The notes under the pieces are model-generated. The model did not search any database. It had not been told where the DNA came from and saw only the letters and a program-made list of their open reading frames with translations. Below, piece by piece: positions 58,682 to 64,000 of a stretch of DNA of 64,000 nucleotides. The position numbers and the translations under genes are program-made. Numbering within the stretch: the first letter of the stretch is position 1; each line of letters starts with the position of its first letter. This stretch comes from Gemmiger formicilis (lineage in GTDB: Bacteria > Bacillota > Clostridia > Oscillospirales > Ruminococcaceae), in contig NZ_FUYF01000011.1 in assembly GCF_900167555.1 (NCBI RefSeq), forward strand, positions 16,483 to 80,482, given 5' to 3'.

Positions 58682-58690
58682 TGGTATAAA
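58682..58690 (+). promoter_or_regulatory. Possible extended -10 for the NUDIX gene
   Basis: TGGTATAAA at 58682-58690 lies 33 nt before the start codon. GATAAT at 58694 is an alternative. No good -35 is present. Confidence 0.4.
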
Positions 58691-58723
58691 AAGGATAATA
58701 AATCTGTTAAGGAAGTGTTCCCC

Positions 58724-59290
58724 ATGCCTGAAATGCTTGATATTGTCGATGAAAACGGCGTTCCCACCGGTCAGAGCGTGCCGCGCACGACGGCCCATGC
58801 CGAGGGGCTGCGCCACCGCACCAGCCATGTCTGGATCGTGCGGCGCAAAAACGGCAGGGTGCAGGTGCTTTTGCAGATGCGCTGTGCCGCCAAGGATTCC
58901 TACCCCGGCTGCTACGATATTTCCTCTGCCGGGCACATCCCGGCGGGCGCGGAGTTCGTCGGCTCGGCTCTGCGGGAGCTGCGCGAGGAGCTGGGCGTGA
59001 CCGCCGCCCCCGCCGACCTGCACGAATGCGGCCTGCGGCGGTTCCGCTTTGAGGCTGAATTCCACGGTAAACCGTTCAAAGACAATCAGGTCAGCAAGGT
59101 GTTCTGCCTCTGGCTGGACCGCGAGGCCGAGGACTTTGCCGTGCAGAAGTCGGAGATCGACTATGTAAAATGGTTCGACCTGGACGAGGCCGTTGCCGCC
59201 GTGGAGCAGGGCACAATCCCCAACTGCATCTTCCCGGAGGAGCTGGGGATGGTGAAGAAGTTTGTGGGGCAGACCGGGGGCGGCTGCTGA
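58724..59290 (+). CDS. NUDIX hydrolase
   Basis: This is a 188-residue pyrophosphohydrolase. The Nudix box is complete: G(H)IPAGAE, FVGSALRELREELGV, with the metal-binding REELG glutamates. The N-terminal LDIVDENGVPTG and HRTSHVWIV resemble the Idi/YfcD group that act on isopentenyl or nucleoside diphosphate derivatives; the substrate is not known. The start at 58724 follows TTAAGGAAG; a longer frame from 58640 lacks a ribosome site. It ends before a branched palindrome. Confidence 0.87.
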   Translation: MPEMLDIVDENGVPTGQSVPRTTAHAEGLRHRTSHVWIVRRKNGRVQVLLQMRCAAKDSYPGCYDISSAGHIPAGAEFVGSALRELREELGVTAAPADLHECGLRRFRFEAEFHGKPFKDNQVSKVFCLWLDREAEDFAVQKSEIDYVKWFDLDEAVAAVEQGTIPNCIFPEELGMVKKFVGQTGGGC

Positions 59291-59339
59291 CGCTGACTGC
59301 GGCGGGGTGAGGGCGTGTGCAAAAGAATGAACAGCCTGG

Positions 59340-59500
59340 GTGAAGCGGCTTCCCCCTCGGGGGAAGCTGTCAGCGGCCCCGCCCGCTGACTGATGAGGGC
59401 GAGGCTTGTCTCTGCTGCCCGTTTATGGTCTGCCGCCCGGAAACTTACCCCCTCATCCGGCCCTGCGGGGCCACCTTCCCCCTTGGGGAAAGGCAAAGGC
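59340..59500. repeat. Long branched palindrome after the NUDIX gene
   Basis: Ends GGCTTCCCCCTCGGGGGAAG and CTTCCCCCTTGGGGAAAG. Inner hairpins are CAGCGGCCCCGCCCGCTG and GGCCCTGCGGGGCC. TGATGAGGG pairs with CCCTCATC around a variable middle. It is a full example of the branched family. Confidence 0.7.
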
Positions 59501-59534
59501 TTTCCTCCGGTGTTGCCAAATCCGCAATTTTGTG

Positions 59535-59563
59535 TTGCCTAATGCTGAAAACCGTGCTATAAT
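59535..59563 (+). promoter_or_regulatory. Upstream promoter P1 of argG
   Basis: TTGCCT (59535-59540), a 17-nt spacer and TATAAT (59558-59563) preceded by TGC. It gives a long leader of about 240 nt. Confidence 0.6.
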
Positions 59564-59694
59564 ACATACGTCAACGCTGGATATACACGAGGGATTGCAT
59601 ATTTTTGCAGGCACGGGCAGCATAAATGTATAACTATTCGTCAACCTGCCTAAAACAACCGCGAAAATGGAGAATCCTTTGGCAGTTTTACCGC

Positions 59695-59749
59695 TTGCAA
59701 AATGTATAAAAGAGTGTATAATATACAGCAATGAATGAATAAATATTCA
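59695..59749 (+). promoter_or_regulatory. argG promoter P2 with ARG box
   Basis: TTGCAA (59695-59700), a 16-nt spacer and TATAAT (59717-59722) are followed by the perfect palindrome TGAATAAATATTCA (59736-59749), which matches the ArgR operator and would cover the start point. A weaker match TGTATAACTATTCG lies at 59627-59640, 109 nt upstream, allowing cooperative repression by an ArgR hexamer. Confidence 0.75.
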
Positions 59750-59811
59750 AGGCAAACGGCAAGCAACATACCCCGCGCGTCTTGATGAAGAAACAGAGAG
59801 GGGATTTCATC

Positions 59812-61050
59812 ATGAAAAAGGATAAGAAAGACATCAAAAAGGTAGTTCTGGCGTACTCCGGCGGTCTGGACACCTCCATCATCATTCCCTGGCTGAAGGA
59901 AAACTACAACAACTGCGAGGTCGTCGCAGTCTCCGGTGATGTCGGCCAGGGCACCGAGCTGGACGGCCTGGAGGAGAAGGCCATCAAGACCGGCGCGTCC
60001 AAGCTGTACGTCCTCGACCTGAAGAAGGACTACGTCGAAAACTACATCTGGCCCTGCCTGAAGGCCGACGCCAAGTATGAGGACTACCTGCTGGGCACCT
60101 CCCACGCGCGTCCCTGCATCGCCGCCGCGCTGGCCGAGATCGCCAAGAAGGAGAACGCCGACGCTATCTGCCACGGCTGCACCGGCAAGGGCAACGACCA
60201 GGTCCGCTTTGAGCTGACCCTGAAAGCGCTGGCCCCCGATATAGCCATCATCGCCCCGTGGCGTGAGTGGAGCATCAAGAGCCGTGACGAGGAGATCGAC
60301 TACGCCGAGGCCCACAACATCCCCCTGAAGATCAACCGTGAGACCAACTACTCCAAGGACAAGAACCTGTGGCACCTGAGCCATGAGGGCCTCGACCTCG
60401 AGAAGCCGTCCCTGGAGCCGCAGTACAATAAGCCGGGCTTCCTGGAGCTGGGCGTTTCCCCCGAGCAGGCCCCCGACACCCCGACCTACGTCACCATCCA
60501 CTTTGAGAAGGGCATCCCCACCGCTGTGGACGGCAAGGAGATGGAGAGCGTCGAGCTGGTCGAGTACCTGAACAAGCTGGGCGGTGCCAACGGCATCGGC
60601 CTGCTGGACATCGTCGAGAACCGTCTCGTCGGCATGAAGAGCCGCGGCGTCTATGAGACCCCCGGCGGTGCCATCCTGTACAAGGCGCACGATGTTCTGG
60701 AAACCATCACGCTGGACAAGGAGTCTATGCACTTCAAGGCACAGCTGGCCCAGAAGATGGGCGAGCTGGTCTACAACGGCCAGTGGTTCACCCCGCTGCG
60801 TGAGGCCATCAGCGCCTTCACCGACGACCTGCAGAAAACCGTCACCGGCGACGTCAAGCTGAAGCTCTACAAGGGCAACATGATCAACGCCGGTGTCACC
60901 AGCCCGTACACCCTGTACGATGAGCAGACCGCGTCCTTCGGTGAGGATGAGGACTACAATCAGGCAGACGCCAACGGCTTTATCAACCTGTTCGGCCTGC
61001 CCATTGCCGAGCGCGCCAAGCTGGCCAAGAACTGGCCCGCACAGGACTAA
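59812..61050 (+). CDS. argG: Argininosuccinate synthase
   Basis: This is a 412-residue enzyme that condenses citrulline and aspartate with ATP. The ATP loop AYSGGLDTS is at residues 14-22. Citrulline/aspartate-binding segments [24 protein letters not shown] and NLWHLSHEG follow. Length is typical. The start at 59812 follows AGAGAGGGG; an in-frame ATG 30 nt upstream is less likely. It is the first gene of the arg block. Confidence 0.97.
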   Translation: MKKDKKDIKKVVLAYSGGLDTSIIIPWLKENYNNCEVVAVSGDVGQGTELDGLEEKAIKTGASKLYVLDLKKDYVENYIWPCLKADAKYEDYLLGTSHARPCIAAALAEIAKKENADAICHGCTGKGNDQVRFELTLKALAPDIAIIAPWREWSIKSRDEEIDYAEAHNIPLKINRETNYSKDKNLWHLSHEGLDLEKPSLEPQYNKPGFLELGVSPEQAPDTPTYVTIHFEKGIPTAVDGKEMESVELVEYLNKLGGANGIGLLDIVENRLVGMKSRGVYETPGGAILYKAHDVLETITLDKESMHFKAQLAQKMGELVYNGQWFTPLREAISAFTDDLQKTVTGDVKLKLYKGNMINAGVTSPYTLYDEQTASFGEDEDYNQADANGFINLFGLPIAERAKLAKNWPAQD

Positions 61051-61074
61051 TAAGCGAACGAACGCCGAATAAGC

Positions 61075-61110
61075 AACCGCCAAGGGGCGTGGAAACCCTT
61101 TGGCGGTTTT
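61075..61110 (+). terminator. Terminator-like hairpin after argG
   Basis: AACCGCCAAGGG pairs with CCCTTTGGCGGTT, followed by TTGG. The T run is short, so some read-through into argH is expected. Confidence 0.65.
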
Positions 61111-61119
61111 GGCATTCTA

Positions 61120-61278
61120 CAAAAAAGCCTTCCCCTGAGGGGGAAGGTGGCCGAGCGAAGTGAGGCCGGATGAGGGACGGCGCGCCCGCGATTGCCCATG
61201 AATGGGTCGTGTCGGCAGGTCTGCCCCTCATCAGTCCGCTTCGCGGACAGCTTCCCCCAAGGGGGAAGCCTTTAGAAA
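61120..61278. repeat. Long branched palindrome between argG and argH
   Basis: CTTCCCCTGAGGGGGAAG and CTTCCCCCAAGGGGGAAG end hairpins, GTCCGCTTCGCGGAC inside, and GGATGAGGG pairing with CCCTCATC around a variable middle. Nearly the same plan as 19345-19500. Confidence 0.7.
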
Positions 61279-61293
61279 GCGGAGGTAAAACCT

Positions 61294-62670
<1,377 letters not shown>

Positions 62671-62671
62671 A

Positions 62672-62885
62672 AGCCTTCCCCATCGGGGGAAGGTGGCCGA
62701 ACCTGCGAGGCCGGATGAGGGCCGAACCTGCTGCGGCTGCCCGTTTACAGGGCGGCGGCGGAAACTTTGCCCTCATCAGCCGCCTGCGGGCGGCAGCTTC
62801 AGTCTACGCGCTAAGAGCCGCCTTCGGCGGTTGCGCTCCGACACGCGCCTGCGGGCGCAGCCCCTCGGGGAAGCCTTTAGAACTG
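62672..62885. repeat. Branched palindromes between argH and argC
   Basis: CTTCCCCATCGGGGGAAG at the left, GGATGAGGGC pairing with GCCCTCATC, and GCCGCCTGCGGGCGGC inside. CCGCCTTCGGCGG, GCGCCTGCGGGCGC and repeats of GGGGAAGCCTTTGGAA-like ends follow. This copy looks duplicated and degraded on its right side. Confidence 0.6.
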
Positions 62886-62930
62886 GCGGCAGCCCCACGG
62901 GGGAAGCCTTTGGAAGTAAGGGGTGTAACA

Positions 62931-63872
62931 ATGGGAAAATACAAAATCTTCGTGGACGGTTCCTCCGGGACCACCGGTCTGCGCATTGCGGACCGGCTGG
63001 CGGAACGGGACGAATTTGAAATTCTGAAAATCTCCGAGGCGGACCGCAAGGATGTCCGCGCCCGGGCGGCGGTCATCAATGAGAGCGACCTCTCGTTCCT
63101 CTGCCTGCCGGACGACGCCGCGCGTGAGGTCGTGCCGCTGCTGCGGGATGATGTGCGCATTCTCGACACGAGCACGGCGCACCGCACCGCGCCCGGCTGG
63201 GTCTACGGCCTGCCCGAGCTGCACGGCACCCGCGAGGCGCTGAAAACCGCGACCCGCGTCGCCGTGCCGGGCTGCCACGCCACCGGCTTTATCGCGCCCG
63301 TCGCGCCGCTGGTGGAGCTGGGGATCATCCCTAAGGCCGCGCACCTGAACGTGACGAGCCTGACCGGCTACAGCGGCGGCGGCAAAAAGATGATCGCCGA
63401 GTACGAGGCCGAGCGCACCAACAAGGCGCTGAACGCCCCGCGCCCCTACGGCCTGGCGCTGCACCACAAGCATCTGCCCGAGATGGCCGCCGTCACGGGG
63501 CTGGACACCGCACCGAATTTCGTCCCCGTTGTGGCCGACTACTACGCGGGCATGGAGACGATGATCCCGCTGGATGTAACGGCGCTGGGTGTTTCCGCGC
63601 CGCAGGTCGCGTCCGCGCTGGCGGAATATTACGACGGTCAGCCGATGGTGAAGGTGCATCCCCTGTGCGAGGGCACGGACGGCGGCTTTTTGGCCGCCAA
63701 CAAGCTGGCGGGTAAGGACACGCTGGAAATTTACTGCCTGGCCAACCCGGACGGCACCCGGATGCAGCTTATCAGCCTGTTTGACAACCTCGGCAAGGGC
63801 AGCTCGGGCGCGGCAGTGCAGTGCATGAATCTGATGCTGGGGCTGGAGGAGACCAAGGGCTTAGCGCGGTGA
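62931..63872 (+). CDS. argC: N-acetyl-gamma-glutamyl-phosphate reductase
   Basis: This is a 313-residue NADP-dependent reductase of arginine synthesis that makes N-acetylglutamate semialdehyde. The Rossmann start is KIFVDGSSGTTGLRI. The catalytic Cys is C115 in AVPGCHATGF, and a later His is in LALHHKHLPEM. The length matches the short class of ArgC. TAAGGGGTGTAACA lies before the ATG. The position after argH suggests that other arg genes (argJ, argB, argD) follow outside the window. Confidence 0.95.
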   Translation: MGKYKIFVDGSSGTTGLRIADRLAERDEFEILKISEADRKDVRARAAVINESDLSFLCLPDDAAREVVPLLRDDVRILDTSTAHRTAPGWVYGLPELHGTREALKTATRVAVPGCHATGFIAPVAPLVELGIIPKAAHLNVTSLTGYSGGGKKMIAEYEAERTNKALNAPRPYGLALHHKHLPEMAAVTGLDTAPNFVPVVADYYAGMETMIPLDVTALGVSAPQVASALAEYYDGQPMVKVHPLCEGTDGGFLAANKLAGKDTLEIYCLANPDGTRMQLISLFDNLGKGSSGAAVQCMNLMLGLEETKGLAR

Positions 63873-63874
63873 AT

Positions 63875-64000
63875 GGCTTCCCCCTTGGGGGAAGCTGTCA
63901 GCGGCCCCGACCGCTGACTGATGAGGGGCGGCCTTGCCGGAACAACCCGTTTACGGGCGGTAATGGCGGACTTTGCCCTCATCCGGCCTGCGGCCACCTT
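63875..64000. repeat. Branched palindrome cut by the window end
   Basis: CTTCCCCCTTGGGGGAAG, CAGCGGCCCCGACCGCTG, then TGATGAGGG pairing with CCCTCATCC, GGCCTGCGGCC, and an incomplete right end. Same plan as 59340-59500. Confidence 0.65.

Noticed and set aside
59535-59811. T-box or other riboswitch in the long argG leader
   Set aside because: No T-box sequence (TGGNACCGCG) or known aptamer core was seen; the ARG box explains regulation better.

Overview
The window looks like a chromosomal segment of a GC-rich gut Clostridia/Oscillospiraceae bacterium of the Gemmiger, Subdoligranulum or Faecalibacterium type. This is an inference from gene content: the SCIFF ranthipeptide and its radical SAM maturase, OadG/OadB sodium-pump subunits, a clostridial class B sortase pilus operon, oleate hydratase, the PhoPR/Pst set, and very abundant palindromic intergenic repeats. 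No rRNA, tRNA, CRISPR array, prophage or transposase gene was recognised.

Layout. 0.5-2.3 kb: ammonium transporter fused to a PII domain (-). 3.0-4.7 kb: sodium-pump decarboxylase gamma and beta subunits. 4.8-6.4 kb: ECF sigma and membrane anti-sigma-like pair (-). 6.5-12.1 kb: RNase Z, NusG-II protein, GNAT acetyltransferase and SbcCD nuclease. 12.3-15.8 kb: Orn/Lys/Arg decarboxylase, then the SCIFF precursor and its maturase. 15.9-17.7 kb: aminopeptidase P (-). 18.1-20.5 kb: His-rich CobW-type GTPase and a GTPase fused to a YcgQ-like domain. 20.7-24.3 kb: L,D-transpeptidase, aminotransferase and HAD phosphatase (-). 24.5-25.3 kb: UppP. 25.7-35.6 kb: a phosphate regulon (PhoR and PhoB-like regulators, Na/Pi cotransporter-PhoU fusion, PstS-C-A-B, PhoU) with clear Pho boxes. 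35.9-39.5 kb: polyprenyl glycosylphosphotransferase and a GGDEF-REC-HD-GYP protein (-). 39.7-43.8 kb: GH10-like hydrolase, phosphohexomutase and mannose-6-phosphate isomerase. 44.2-49.9 kb: sortase-dependent pilus operon. 50.4-55.5 kb: transglutaminase-like lipoprotein and a minimal type IV pilus-like locus ending in PilT. 55.7-58.5 kb: oleate hydratase and a TetR regulator (-). 58.7-59.3 kb: NUDIX hydrolase. 59.8-63.9 kb: argG, argH and argC behind an ARG box.

The genes form several working units. Phosphate: the two-component system probably acts on the two Pho-box promoters, which share an identical 32-nt spacing to their -10 boxes. Surface: pilins, a signal-peptidase-like protein and a sortase build a pilus beside a second, type IV-like apparatus. 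Arginine: the arg genes form one ArgR-controlled block. The most unusual protein is PstS, whose two lobes are in circularly permuted order.

The intergenic DNA is unusually structured. Several repeat families occur: GTAGGG...CCCTAC palindromes, long branched elements rich in CTTCCCC/GGGGAAG, a ~230-nt element with covarying stems (2 copies), a ~137-nt element with covarying stems (3 copies, inserted inside other repeats), and an AT-bordered element. All coordinates and comparisons were read by eye. No database search or folding program was run.
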